64,000 nt of DNA from Membranipora membranacea (lineage: Eukaryota > Bryozoa > Gymnolaemata > Cheilostomatida > Membraniporidae), in assembly GCA_914767715.1 (NCBI GenBank), contig OU612067.1:8308001-8372000 (forward strand), written 5' to 3'. Positions 36,301 through 48,255 of the stretch are shown here, one piece after another. Position 1 is the first letter of the stretch; each line of letters begins with the position of its first letter. A model generated the notes under the pieces. It made no database searches. It was not told the DNA's origin and was given only the letters and a program-made list of their open reading frames with translations. Made by a program: the position numbers and the translations under genes.

Positions 36301-36895
36301 TTTGCAATTTTGTAAACAAGACAATTTCTCAGGCTAATTATTCATGCTACTAGGGACAGCCAATCAGATAACAGTCAGATAGGTCCCTGTGTTTAGTGTC
36401 CTAACCGTATAACGCTATGATACTATTTCCATTCTAAGAGAAGAATCTAATTCAGTGATTGCAAATTATAAATGCCGACACATCAAGAATGTGTACGTGT
36501 ACGGGTACATCAACATGTACATGTATGTGTATGCGTACATGTACATGTACACATAGATTTATCTGGATGAGTAAGTGCGTGTGTGTGTGTGAATGTGGAT
36601 CGAACTGAAGAGATGAATAAATCTGTTGCATACATACATATACTGGTACCTGTGTTATTTTCATGTCAGCACAACATGTTTTACAGACCCTGTAGGAGTA
36701 CATCAGGCAGGAATTATGGTACAACAACCACATATGTACTACACTACTGCAGCTGCATACCAACATCCACCACCACAAGCTCCAGTCTACAATCCTCAAC
36801 AAGCACCTTCTGGAGGGTTTCAACCCCAACCTGCCGGGTACCAGCCTCCTCCTGCCTACACCCAGGCATTGGAAGGCAGTCAACAACAAAAATAA
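33318..36895 (+). CDS. MS4A/CD20-like four-transmembrane protein, seven exons
   Basis: Exons 33318-33445, 33871-34003, 34419-34478, 34944-35093, 35312-35446, 35854-35944 and 36687-36895 join in phase to give 301 residues. All introns are GT-AG, mostly GTAAGT; the exon-5 donor GTGATC is weak. Four hydrophobic segments fall at about 44-66, 75-101, 108-136 and 161-188. The opening of the first (CIQLGMSFLCIIFG) matches the CD20-like family, whose members sit in plasma or internal membranes and modulate receptor or channel signalling. The large loop between segments three and four holds Cys144 and Cys154 around RRWSWSWEE, placed like the loop disulfide of CD20. Segment four ends in a Cys-rich CCGAVCRCCKG, a likely palmitoylation site. 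The ~100-residue tail is Gln/Pro/Tyr-rich with a PPAY motif (287-290) suited to WW-domain E3 ligases. The ATG was chosen because the N-terminus is short and Gln-rich as in the family. Transmembrane protein 176 or sarcospan-like proteins are the main alternatives. Confidence 0.88.
35570..35762 (+). mobile_element. tRNA-derived SINE in MS4A-like intron 5
   Basis: The blocks TTAGAGCGCCG, AAATCCCACTGCAGTCCACTGAC, CCCCAGGTGCGCTCCGACC and GCGATTTTAACC follow in the same order as in the minus-strand copy at 17205-17483. The A-box is partly worn (CAGCTTGTTAGAGCG). It lies between exons 5 and 6 of the MS4A-like gene, in the same orientation as the gene, and leaves the splice sites untouched. Confidence 0.75.
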
Positions 36896-36896
36896 A
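36891..36896 (+). promoter_or_regulatory. AATAAA hexamer overlapping the MS4A-like stop codon
   Basis: AATAAA spans the last codon and TAA stop. It is the only canonical polyadenylation hexamer I noticed near the end of the gene. Its position would leave an unusually short 3' UTR, so a later non-canonical signal may be the one used. Confidence 0.35.
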
Positions 36897-39590
36897 TTCT
36901 GCTTGAGTGCAAAAGAAAAGGACAATTCTGAAAGAAATTTGTTCGATATTCCAGTTTTCACATTGCATATTATTCATCCAGATTTAAGACCTATTTATAT
37001 TATTTTCAACTTTTTTCCAAAACAAAAACGCGTGTTACAAGAGTGAAGTCTTAACGTGTTTGCGCTGGTTTTCTAGGCATCAAAATCAGATTTTTTGGTG
37101 TATAGTACTTTTTGCATCTTTGGATAAGTTGAAAACAATTTTTAACTTTTTGGTTATGCTAAAAGATAATTTTCTGCCTTTCACGTAGCCTTAGACTAAT
37201 TTATAAGTTAAAAAAATCAATATTTGTTACAATTATTCTCTCAATGATAAACGAAATGATCCCTCCTTCCGTGAGGAGGCTAACATACTTGCAGTTTAGT
37301 AAGAAACAGAATATGGTGCTGCCCCTAAAGAGGTACTCGAGTAGCCCTAAATCCTCATACAAATAATGTGATACATCCTAGAAAACTAGAATGTATCCTA
37401 AATGTTTAGGTGTGCGGCGAGCTGCCATAACTTTACTGACAAATTAGACAACGCATTCTTTACTACGGCGATAACCCAATAACGACATAATAATGATACA
37501 ACATTGACACAATTCTGCCTTAAAATTGGTTTATTCTGATCAGTGTTTTGAGTGAGTGAGAACTGGTGGGAACTGTGTTCTCACAAAGAAATATAGAGGG
37601 GGAACCTTTAGAACACAGTTTCCATTGGATTTTGTGCAAAAAACGTTGCGAAGTTGTCTCCTTTGACCAGATATCAATCATTCTATTACAGATCTATATT
37701 TCTGCATAATTTGATCTAGAAATAGCGAAAAATTCTCAAAATGATTTTCAACCCAGAGAGTAGAGTATCCACAAAGAAAAAAGTTCACTTAGACAACTGA
37801 TCTTGAGAAATTTGAGCCGAAACTCTCATTTGAAACAGGTCTAGCTTTACATTCTCTATTTGAAACCTGCGATAAATGGCCTCTCCCTCCATTATCAGGT
37901 GGTAAAATTTTTCATTTTGGTTGTCAGTTTATATCGGTATCACAACATTTATTATATCATAGAGATCAGTCAAAATAGTAAGATGTCTAGCCATCAGCTC
38001 CCTCTGAAGCATATCATACTGCTTAGCGTGAAGTGAAATCATCTATCAAAGATTCACAGGAGCTCAGTTTTGTTCTTTGGTTCAAAACACAACATGAATA
38101 TTGGGTTATCTGAGATGTTAGCAGTATCAGGATAAACATGTGCAGGTCATGATTGTTTATTTAATTAAAAACTTGCTTTTTTCTAGGATATCCTATTACA
38201 GAGTTGTTAGGGAATCTTAATATTCTGCTTGAGCAAATGATTCTCGCTTGCCATTTTTTTCCATAATGAATGAGAAACATATTAATGCTTCATACTGCTG
38301 TAAATATCTAAAACAAGGAGAGAATCAAATAAAGGTAGGCAGGCACATTCAAAATAACATATGAAAGAAAAAATTCAATTTTGCCAAAAAAAAGACAGCT
38401 TTGGTTGCTTTATTATGCTGGCTGTTTCTTCGAAAAAATCCATTTCAAACCCCTTGAATAATTATTTGACCCATTTGCCATCGACCTTGTCGATTTCGAG
38501 TTATACCTTTGACTGGCCACATTGAAGAGGGAAAGAGATTATACTTGTTCAAATGGGGCTCCAGATACTTCCTGCGCATTTAATACCACATCTACTTCCC
38601 TTAATATCACAAAAAGGCTATGGCGTACAGACTAAGCTTCATTTACGGGTTTATGATGGGTTCGAAATATTGGGTGGCAATTCTGATGACAACAAAACAA
38701 TTTTGTCAACAGGGACGTCATTAGAAGATGAAGCAAACAAGCGTCATTGCCTTCGGCATAATGAACTTTTTTGAATTCAATAAGCAGCTATATTTTGCAA
38801 ATGCCTAACGCCAAACATACAGCAATCTCGGATGGTAGCTACCTTACAGAGGTAATGTTACAATAAATTGGTAATTATGAAGAAATAGATGACTTAATTT
38901 AATGGTAAAATAGTGAGAGTCGCCATATCACAGGAGTATGATATTGTTTATTGAGTTGATGTTTGCCTTTAAGATTGAAAATTTGGCGATATGAGTGGGG
39001 CCAGTATCTATTTCCACTTATGATTAAAACTTTCCAGTTTCAATTTCATTTTGTTTTGATTACAATACGTAAATTATAAAATTGAAAACAGAAAAGGATT
39101 TTATTTTTAGGGTATTTACAGCGAGCTTAGGTGATGAGTATTTTACTTGGGCAGGCTGTGGGATGTGGGTGCTCACAGGGGCCGGACTGCCTGCCCAGGC
39201 TACCCCATCCTGATGTAATATGCAGCTTAGTTTAAATTTCGAGTTGTCCTAACATTTTCTCAGAAGTATATAAACGATTTTAGCACAAGTCATTCTCTTT
39301 TTAGCGTTTTCAACCTGGCAAATGACAATAAAACTACAGCTGTGTTGTTGTTTTGAAAACAGGAAGATTTGTCTCCTCATTTTCACATAGTAATGAGATC
39401 ATCACTTCTTGTTTGACGCTGAGTTATCTTCAAAGTAACGGAATTCTAAATATGACTTCCGACTACAGTGTTGAGAAACCATTATAACCAAATTTGTTGT
39501 CATAGACTGTTTAGCAAATTTTATTTTCAAACTTTTATAAAGCCCGACTCTGCGTTCATCATGACCAGGTTGAGTAATAATGAGAGCGAC
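36897..39590. other. Intergenic, no gene seen
   Basis: The sequence downstream of the MS4A-like gene is AT-rich, with stops in all frames and no recognised repeat. A GC-richer patch lies at 39130-39215 without an evident function. Confidence 0.4.
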
Positions 39591-39605
39591 AGTGTGGAGT
39601 ATAAC

Positions 39606-40079
39606 TATGTACATAACAAGTAAAATTGGGAAGATTGTCTCGAGAAGGTAAATTTACAGTCAAGAAATCAGTTTGGTTCTTAGTGAAACCCTCAAGAACA
39701 CGTTTCTTTAATTTTTGTGCAGCGTCGACATACGCCAATTCTCCAGCTTTCAGATGTTTACAGCCCATAGTACCTCTGTCAACACTTATGTGTCATCAAG
39801 ATTTATACATATATTCGCTCCTGACTACCTCAGGCAAGACAGAGTGCTCATCTAAGAGAGATTCACTCGAATAGCAACAACGTCATCGCTGCTGAAGTGG
39901 TCGGAGGATTTTGGGAGATTTATAATATGAGTAATAATCAGTACTGTAAGCATTGGGGATAGGTGGGTTGAGCCAAATATAATAGTACAAGGTGCGCCTG
40001 TACTCTCAAACTCGGTGTATCTGTGGGAGCAGCAGGGAAAGATAATCACTGATTGACTAGGGGTCTTATCAGCCTCCAC
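39606..40079 (-). other. Possible minus-strand exons, unrecognised
   Basis: A minus frame starting at 39768 reads MGCKHLKAGELAYVDAAQKL and on to TKNQTDFLT before a possible GTAAAT donor. Just upstream, a CTGCTCCCACAG acceptor near 40020 opens a frame YTEFESTGAPCTIIFG that stops at about 39852. The two do not join as a simple gene. Either may be chance; no family is recognised. Confidence 0.25.
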
Positions 40080-43000
40080 GTGTATTTTATAGTCGAGCCA
40101 TTTATATTATTCCGTAAAACAGCTGATCATGATAGTATGTATTTTATGTATTTGCATGTTAAAAATTTATATACATACAGATAAATAAATTCACAGCAGG
40201 TCAAAGGTTTCAACAATCAAATCATATTATTACTATAAAATATGAGAATGTGTATATCATTCATTGATGATTTTTATGAATTTTTCTCACCACCATCTTT
40301 CACTTTCAAATTCAACAGAGAACTATACGCTATTATTTTACGATGTAGTTTAGTCAAACGCTAAACCAGTCAATACTTTCTGACATTAATCCACTTTTCT
40401 TGTACTTGTGGTTGCGCCCCCTTGAGGTGCTGACAGGTTTGTATTTTTTATGACCTATAACTTCATATAATACCATACCATCATTGAAAATAAATGATAA
40501 TACACTCCATTCGTAATCATATTAGGGTTGTGTTTTTTGGAGTTATGACCCCTGATTATTTACAGATGAGACCATACTTTTGCAAAGTTTTATATAAGCC
40601 ATAAAGGAAGCAGATGAGACCTTTTGCTGTAAAAACTCCTCGGTTTCTACTAACTACAATTGATATTTTTATTCGGTAATCCAAAGATCTGAACTATATG
40701 CTGAAATAAAAAAGTATAAGAAAATCTTAATTTTTAATACAGTTAAAATTAAATAATAATACATTAAATTATAAGAACCTGATCAATGTCAATGAAATTC
40801 AGTGTCAGGAAGGAAGGTGTCATGAATTATACAGCTTAATTTGTTTTGCAAAAAAATTCCATATATTAAGTTATTGTATTAAATATAGAATTATTTTGTA
40901 TTACAATAACATAAATATATATACGTTATTCTGAATTTTTTTACTGCAATCAATATTTTTAGGTTGGAATTATATATTATTCAAAATTCAAAGCTGAAAT
41001 ATTATTATTTCTCTTTATTTTAATGGTATATTTATTATATTATATAATATAATAAATATCAAACTTTCGCAGTCAATTTTTTGTCTCATAAAGTGGGTCA
41101 GCATAATCCGCCTTTGATAGTACCCTCATTTTGTTTGTATCTTAATTTCCCTGGCTGCCAGACCAAAAAGTGTGATCTGCTCCAATGATAGCTTAAATAA
41201 AAAAGGGCCAATTTATGGTCTCATCTGTACAACGCCCCCTACAATAAGGGACAACTCCTGACACAACCCCTTTAGCTTAAGGTCACAGCATGCATAGTGT
41301 GACTTGCTCACCTAAATCTGTGAAGGCTTAAACAAAGTTGTTATTACAGAGATATTACATTGATGGCTGTTTTATGTTTGTCTAATTTTAAACTGCCAGT
41401 AGGAATGCACAGTTGATTTTTGTGGTTAAACAGTTGTGTCTCAGGTGATGCCCCGCCTCTCTGCTGGAGAATCTGCCAGCCACTCTTCAGTTTCAACTGA
41501 AATGAGCCAAATCGCAATTTCGACAGAACTCAGGACACAAACAATACAGAGGATGGACTTAAGTCATTTGTGAAAGTACCTGCTATAATGAGCTACCTGA
41601 CGCTTTCTGGCAATTAAGGATTTGTAAGTTGCAGCTAAATTGGTTTCATGAGGCATTTGCATTGGTCAACCTCGCTTGTCAGATTAAAGCCTGGTGTTCA
41701 ATTGAGATTGCCGTCTGCAATTGGGCACCAGGCTTGCCATGCATTCGATACAGGTGGATATTGATGTAAATTGGAGGAAAAGTCTGTGCTGTATCCGTGG
41801 CGTAATTGATAGCGGGAAGTATATCTTATTTTCTCTTAGAAGCCTGGTCTAACTCCACAGTTCGAAATCTTAGTATTATTATATAAATTTGAGACCAATT
41901 CATAATTATTGTTTAATATTGTTCTAATTAATTGTTACTGTTATTTATTGTTGATAAATATCCGATAATTGTTTATAGCCTCAAACTTTAGAATGATTAT
42001 GAGAACAAAGAGGTTGCAAAGTAGCTCTTCGATCATGTTAAAGTGACAAAACATTCCAACATACTTAGACCTTTACCTCCCTGTGCTAAAAGTGCGTTGA
42101 TCAGGGTTACACAAATAATAAGACATAAGTGATGGCCGATACTACATTGAGGGGGGGGGGGATAATAACCTGTTTATCAACATTTAGCCTGCCCACGGAA
42201 ATATTGCTGGCTTACATTGTTGTGTTACCAAAGTTGTAACTGAATTGACGATATGGTTTTATTTTATAATGTATAATTATATACTTTTATTGTCAATATA
42301 CAATCATCTTAATGAATGTTTTTCATGCTTGGCTATCACTGTGACTATCATTATGACTATGTGGCTATCAATATGACTATATTGGCTATCATTAACAGGA
42401 CAGAAGAGATAGGACAAACAGTATCTTAAAGAGTCCTCTCCCTTTCCCCCGATAATAAAGGGCTGCAGGAGCATAGTATCTTTTTGTTTCAGCTATAAGC
42501 TAGCTCACAGCGAGATTCCCCAATAAGATTTCACAATCTGATACTCTTTATTACACAATCTAATTGGTAGGATGAAACATGTCCAATAATTCTTCAAATT
42601 AATCTGCATTCTAGATTTTCACTACGTCTGGGATTTGTGGTCGGAAAAAAGTGTAAAATTGTGATATTTTAGAGGGAGAAGAAAATAGTTGCATATATCA
42701 GTACATATTTTTTATTTTTCGTAAAATGTGTCAATATTTGGATCTTCTGATACCACATTTGAAGTTATCAGTGGACAAATATACTGTGCAGCTAGAAAAC
42801 CTTTGAGTTATCCCTCAGCAAAGAAAGAGAAGACAAGTCATGATCAGCTGTGTTTTATTTTTCTTCTGCCCTGGAGAAAAACAGTTACAAAATTTAAAAA
42901 ATTGAACTCGTAGGAGTTTTTCAGTGTCAAGTTATGCTATCGTTGTAGGGTGTCAAAAAATATTTAGTCATGACTTAATGATAGCTAGCACCAAACTTTG

Positions 43001-44390
43001 CCAAAAAATGCTACAAGATCGAGTAAACATAAACATGAAGAAACTTTATTATTTCAAGCTCAGGTGTAATGCAATTTCCTTCCGCATATACTTGACCTCT
43101 TTGGGGAATCTAGATTTCCTGGTTGCTTTCATCGCACCAAGGAACACTAGCCAACCGTTGCAAAAATTTAGATGCGATCGAGTTAATATTCCTTCTCAAA
43201 ATAATCATAGAGAGTTTATATTGATCGATCGTGCAGTAAATGTTTTAGGAATGAAACTTCTATTGGGGTGTGACAGCAGTTTTAAAAGACACTCAATCAA
43301 ATCCACCCCCCCCCCTCCACCTGTCAGGACACAAAGGCAAGTAACTTGAATCTGAATCGCATTTTTTTGTTGTTGAAACTCTCTGTATAGCGGATCAAAG
43401 CTTTACATGCTGAAGAAGGCAATCATCGATTATCCATTTTGTGACAGAGTTAAAAAGGTATCATCGAATCTTGAGCGGCATAGAGCATCAAGCTAATCAT
43501 TAATACAGGTTAAAAGTCCATATCCCATTAACAAAAATTATTCTTGGTCAATTGCATCACAATATGGTAATATCCTGATGCCGGTTTGGATATGATCATC
43601 TATCCTGTATTGGCTATATCAACAAAAACAATGACTTATACACAGGACACAAATAGCTAACGAACGCCAGAAATTTTGTTTGGCAAAAAAACTTTCTCTA
43701 CGAGTCAACATAACATTATATTTTTAAGCTTTCTTTTGATAAATATAGCGCCATTCACACTTGAAAGAACGCATTAAGACATCATGTGGGTCGAAGTTCA
43801 GATTATCTTGTAATATTTATAACCAGTCTGCAACAAATTATAGATGCCATTTCAATACGTTTTCTCCGTGTCATCAACAGTATCATTCATCATCGATATC
43901 ATGGGATACATTGCATCTGGTAAGTGTTGTGATTCTTCTGTAGGCTGTATACACAGGCTTTGCAGTGTCTTTCTCTAGAATTACAGTTCTTCGATATTGA
44001 ATAGAAATTTTGGGCTTGTGCATTCATGGAGAACTCTATTTTGGTGACATATTTTTGTTGATTGATAGTTCTTATTTCAGTGAAGCCATGTGCAGACAAC
44101 CATCAGAGATTTCTTGACATTTCATGCCTGTCCTCTTTACTATGTCTTTTTCTGGACATGTGAGAAGAACTCACCCACCCGAAAGCACTGACAGGCTCTG
44201 TTTTCATCTTTAAAAAGGACACCAAGGTGTCGACTTGTCGCTACCTCGAAAATGTGTAGACAACTCTTATTTTCTGTTATGAATTTTACACTGTATTGAG
44301 AACTATAGGAAATAAGATGTGCTGAGTTATTAGGCTTCTACTTCAGTATTACATTTTCTGATTCAGCCAGTGATTGTTGCCTGCTCTCTC
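40080..44390. other. Intergenic; one possible terminal exon
   Basis: Mostly very AT-rich. At 41445-41573 (plus) a TTGTGTCTCAG acceptor opens a 42-codon Ser/Thr-rich frame (VMPRLSAGESASHSS) ending in TGA, a weak candidate last exon. A 141-codon open frame at 42924-43349 resembles nothing known. A short inverted pair ACAGATGAGACCATA (40563) and its complement (41215), a poly-G run at about 42150 and a poly-C run at about 43304 are the other items. Confidence 0.35.
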
Positions 44391-44922
44391 TAGCTGCAGA
44401 AGATGAGACACAGACAACGGCTTTATACTTCTGTAATAATCTAAGGCAAAAAGACCAAGATGGAAAGGTATGCAGTCCATCCTAGAAAGACAGGAACTAA
44501 AATAAGTTTTGTTTAAATGTTCTTCTGCTTATTACGATCATGTTGAAATATCTTGCAGTAATTGTCAACATAATTGTCATCTGTGTTGACAGAGAGCCCC
44601 CCTCCCCCATCCACTTGTGACACTGAAATAAGCCAAGGCGGAACAAAGAATATGGTCCCGATCCGAGTTTCTCTGCAAACTTCCTGCAGCGTTCCACTCT
44701 GAAATAGTTATAATGTAAAAATGCTACCACATCTTAAAATTGCCACCATGTTTTATATTTTACAGATTGGAAGGTACAAAATTCAGGCTGGCAGTTTTCA
44801 TGCTGATAATCAGGGTTTGCCAGCAGAGAAAATACAAAGAAACCAGTCTGGTACCTTTTTAGAAGCATCAATATGCCAAAGAGCAGATTTTTGTTTTGTC
44901 GTTTCCGATAATGTTTTTTGAT
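44390..44922 (+). CDS. Two possible exons of an unrecognised gene
   Basis: A CTCTCTCTAG acceptor opens a frame AAEDETQTTALYFCNNLRQK ending at a DGK|GTATGC donor (44468). A TATTTTACAG acceptor at about 44764 then continues IGRYKIQAGSFHADNQGLP and runs to a stop at 44922, about 52 codons, with phases that match. The composition is protein-like and Cys-containing (SICQRADFCFVVSD). I do not recognise the family and found no upstream start. It could belong to the same gene as the exon at 46636-46923, but that exon follows a stop here, so they would be alternatives or separate genes. Confidence 0.35.
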
Positions 44923-45874
44923 CTACATTGTTGGACAGGAGTTTTGCTCAATCACTTTAATGCATATTTGTGCAGTCTCACTGTCTTTAATTAATTCGAA
45001 TTTGTACTGTGTTGACTACAGTGAGGTAATTCTCCACAGAAGTAGCATACAATGATATTGATGTCTACCTTTCAATTTGTTGTAGTCTTTTTTAATGTAC
45101 TTACCATGCTTCAATAAGCTTAGAAAAGAAGCAAATATTTCTTATGTCTCTGCAATATGTTTCCATAGTTTAATCCTACAAGGATCGTGTGTGCAGTGAT
45201 TTGCTTCAGCTGTCTCAGCAGGTTGTTAGGACAACATTCTATGGATGAGCTGCTTTTGTAAAAGTCCATTTAATTACATTCCTTCCTTTTATTATGCCTC
45301 ATTAGCCATGGTAAATTGGTAGGTGATTATAATAAAGTAAATTTGATATTTTAAAAAAGCAACCAGATTATTTGATTTACCGGGCAGATAGTCAGTGTTT
45401 TACATTTACGTGGAATGTTTTGGTACACAATAATTGTTACAATGTGCATGCTTGTTGTTATTGGAGGATATACTGAGACTTCATGCTACACTCAGTTGTA
45501 AGATTACCAAGTATCAGGTAGTGCAGTTGGACAGACTTCTTTTAAACTACTTTCAGTAGTTACACAGGAAAAACCTGCATGATTCATATTTCATTTTCTG
45601 TCACAGTTAATTATGGATTAGCAATTTACTAATTGCAACATTAGAAACAGAAAATTTTTAGGGTTTTTACATTTACAGAAGTTCACTCATTGTAAGGTTG
45701 ACAGGGGGTTTTATGAGTTTGTTAGTTTTGAGAACTAACACATTTTTACTAATAAATGTTTCCGCATAGACTGGATTTAATGCTTGTCAAAATATTTATT
45801 ATCATCGCAAAGTCTGCCTAAGTCTGAAAATTGTGAAATATGAAGCGCTTAGGCACAGCTGCCCTATTTGGCCC

Positions 45875-45985
45875 CAAGATGCTCTCAGTTGCCATGCAGG
45901 TTGAAGCACATCTAGGGCTTCAGCAGAACTCAAAAGTCAGTAGACTGAAGCAGGATGAGAACCCTGGCAGGTACTCCAACACACC
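45875..45985 (-). repeat. Worn SINE fragment
   Basis: The blocks CTCAGTTGCCATGCAGG, GCACATCTAGGG, AGTCAGTAGACTG and GATGAGAACCC follow the order of the SINE at 17205-17483 read on its minus strand, with many substitutions. It is an old copy without a readable promoter. Confidence 0.5.
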
Positions 45986-46635
45986 CATCTACACCGCCCA
46001 CACTTTTTTTTATGGATGGCAGCTATTGTGATATATTTCTCCTTAACTTGTGATAAACGCATATTCTACGTTCCCTGCTCAGAGAGATAGGGAAATTATT
46101 TAAAATTGAGCTGTTCTTGAGCCAGGAATTCCTGAATATGTGTCACAAACAGAGGTGTATTTTTGGAATCGCCCATTCTTGAAAAGAAAGAAGATAACTC
46201 TTAAGCTACCAGTGTTGCTGATGCAAACAGTGATCAGGAATTTTGACAAATTGATAAAAAGTCAAACTTATATCCAGAAAGCAATACAATACCAAATATA
46301 CCTTATTATGAACATAAGTTGCTTTTCAGACACCTAAAGGTCTAGATTATATCAATGAGATATCATTGTATCAACATAAAAGTTGCTTGTTGGTGTCCTG
46401 TAATTAACATCATTAACAGCTGGGTGTGATTTTGATGTTAAATTGACAATGCAGCTGTAGCCATCGGAAGGTATTATTGAAGCTTACTCAGGTCTTCTTA
46501 CGTTTTTATTTTGAAAATTATAGATCAATATAATATTTTCACATGAAAAAAGTTTTCTTCCTGAATCGAAAATTGATTCTTGAGACCTTCATGCATAATG
46601 TGAGGATGATTATCTTTATTTGCCTTCACTTTTAG

Positions 46636-46923
46636 CTTTCTCAAGAATCTGTCCGAGTCGGAAAACATCTACAAGAAAAATGTGTACCATTCTTAAATCA
46701 TCCAGCTCATTTCTTATGTCATATTACGATTTCATTGAATTCCATTACCAAAGCCTGTTACCGCTACACTCGTAATCACATGGAGATTAAAAAATATGAT
46801 TTACATTTTGCTCAAAATCTGGCTGATTGTGATTGGATTCTGTTTGTACTATATTCACTGACTTTGACACACACAAAACTGACAAACAGCAATGAAGTGT
46901 ACCAATTTTTGATGAACGTGTAA
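46636..46923 (+). CDS. Orphan 95-codon terminal exon, unrecognised
   Basis: A CTTCACTTTTAG acceptor is followed directly by a frame that stays open for 95 codons to TAA at 46921. It begins LSQESVRVGKHLQEKCVPF and contains FLCHITISLNSITKAC, NLADCDWILFVLYSLTLTH and a closing VYQFLMNV. The length, acceptor and amino-acid mix suggest a true last exon in phase 0. A hydrophobic stretch (WILFVLYSLTL) could be a buried helix or short membrane segment. I do not recognise a family. No upstream exon could be joined with confidence; the pair at 44.4-44.9 kb is the nearest candidate. Confidence 0.4.
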   Translation, partial: LSQESVRVGKHLQEKCVPFLNHPAHFLCHITISLNSITKACYRYTRNHMEIKKYDLHFAQNLADCDWILFVLYSLTLTHTKLTNSNEVYQFLMNV

Positions 46924-47020
46924 GCACCCTGTTTTGATCGTGTTGTAATATCGGTTTGTCATTGAGCAAAGCTGTAACAGAACATAGAACAAGTACAGGT
47001 CGATGCTGATTGCATGGACA

Positions 47021-48255
47021 TCAGCCTGGTGAATATATCTCAAACGACATCGTTGGTAATAACTCACTCATACAGCAGTCTTTGTACACAAAGTGACCTT
47101 TACAGCAGGTCAGCCTGTCAGAAGGGCAGCTCTGTGTCTCACTGTAGTATGAAATGTTCTGTAAATAGCAGGTGCTGTATCTAAAACCAATAAAAAAATA
47201 AAAGCTTCAGGAAACCCATACACTCTGTTTGAAAAATATATTTTGGACGCCATTTTATTTACACATGGTATTTCATAGATTGATTAATGATTTTCAATCA
47301 GTACAGAATCCAATATGTTCAACCAAATAATCCATCTGCAGTAAACAAACCTTCCCTGAGTGCTGTAGGTAGAACATCTCTTCCAGCCGAACAGTCCACA
47401 GGAAGTGCTACCGTTCGATGTATAGTAATGCCAACACGACCAGGTGCTGGTATATTGTCTTTGTTTGATCAGCGGAGGAATGATGAACTTACAGCAGGTC
47501 TTAGTACAGCTTCCACTGTAGTGTGTAACAAAGAAATCACGGTGTGGTGTGTGGTATGTGTGAATAACATGCCGCGGAAAATTTCATTTGTGTAGGGACA
47601 TTAATCTCCTGCATGATAGGATGGTAGCAAGTTATGGGTGAAGATATTTGTAACATTTCTTAGGTCTGTGAACAACTGGATTGGTAGGTATTACTTTTAA
47701 GTGCCAGCAATATGCAAACGTCCATTTATGTTATTCATCTAAATTGATGCAATAATAATAGGTTTATGAGAAAAACCTTACCCAGTGCCGCTAGAGCTAC
47801 TAGAGCTGGATCCTGACCATGATCCCGCCCCTTCACTCACAATGTAGGATACACCTAGTAGATGGTCTGGTGGTCCACTGTTCTCATCTTTAAGATTCTC
47901 AACCTCATTCTCCAGCTCACTCTGCAAGACAAGGTCATCTAACACAGTCAGACTTTCATGTTATAATAGAATAAATTTTATAATGGGAAAATGCATATAG
48001 AGGTAATTACCAATACTTGGGACAACTTTCTAATAACAATTTTGGCATATGGTTGGTTGATGAACTCAGACAACCAGTGTGACTAGTTACCTTATTTGAT
48101 TCAGACAGCTCAGAGCCTGACATTAATGCCTCATACTCAGCAATGAGACGCTCTCCCTCAGCTTGACTAGCAGCAATATCTGGATCATCTTCATAAGCCA
48201 CAGTACAAGTACCCAGAGCTAACAAGCTGATTATCATTAGAGAAATCCGTCCCAT
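47021..48255 (-). CDS. Small secreted Ser-rich and Cys-rich protein, three exons
   Basis: Exons 48255-48091, 47921-47782 and 47180-47021 (minus) join in phase (0, then 2) to give 154 residues. Introns are GT-AG with GTAACT and GTAAGG donors. Residues 1-20 (MGRISLMIISLLALGTCTVA) form a clear signal peptide. An acidic stretch follows (EDDPDIAASQAEGERLIAEY), then a short helix-prone segment (ELENEVENLKDEN), a Gly/Ser run (GSWSGSSSSSSSGTG), and a Cys-rich tail with spacing C-x13-C-x6-CC-x10-CC, which suggests disulfides. I do not recognise the family. A GTATGA donor inside the last exon, before the final Cys, would allow a different C-terminus, so the end is less certain than the first two exons. 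The ATG was chosen because it starts the signal peptide. A possible AATAAA on this strand lies at 46615-46620. Confidence 0.6.
47302..47524 (+). other. Open frame inside an intron of the secreted-protein gene
   Basis: A plus-strand frame after a TTTCAATCAG acceptor reads YRIQYVQPNNPSAVNKP and TVRCIVMPTRPGAGIL, up to a possible GTGTGT donor. It lies opposite intron 2 of the minus-strand secreted gene. It is not recognised, and could be an antisense exon or chance. Confidence 0.25.

Noticed and set aside
36452-36977. Long open frames on the minus strand opposite the last MS4A-like exon
   Set aside because: They are the reverse-strand shadow of a low-complexity Gln/Pro-rich exon and of a GT/GTAC-rich repeat. 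No splice sites or family match.
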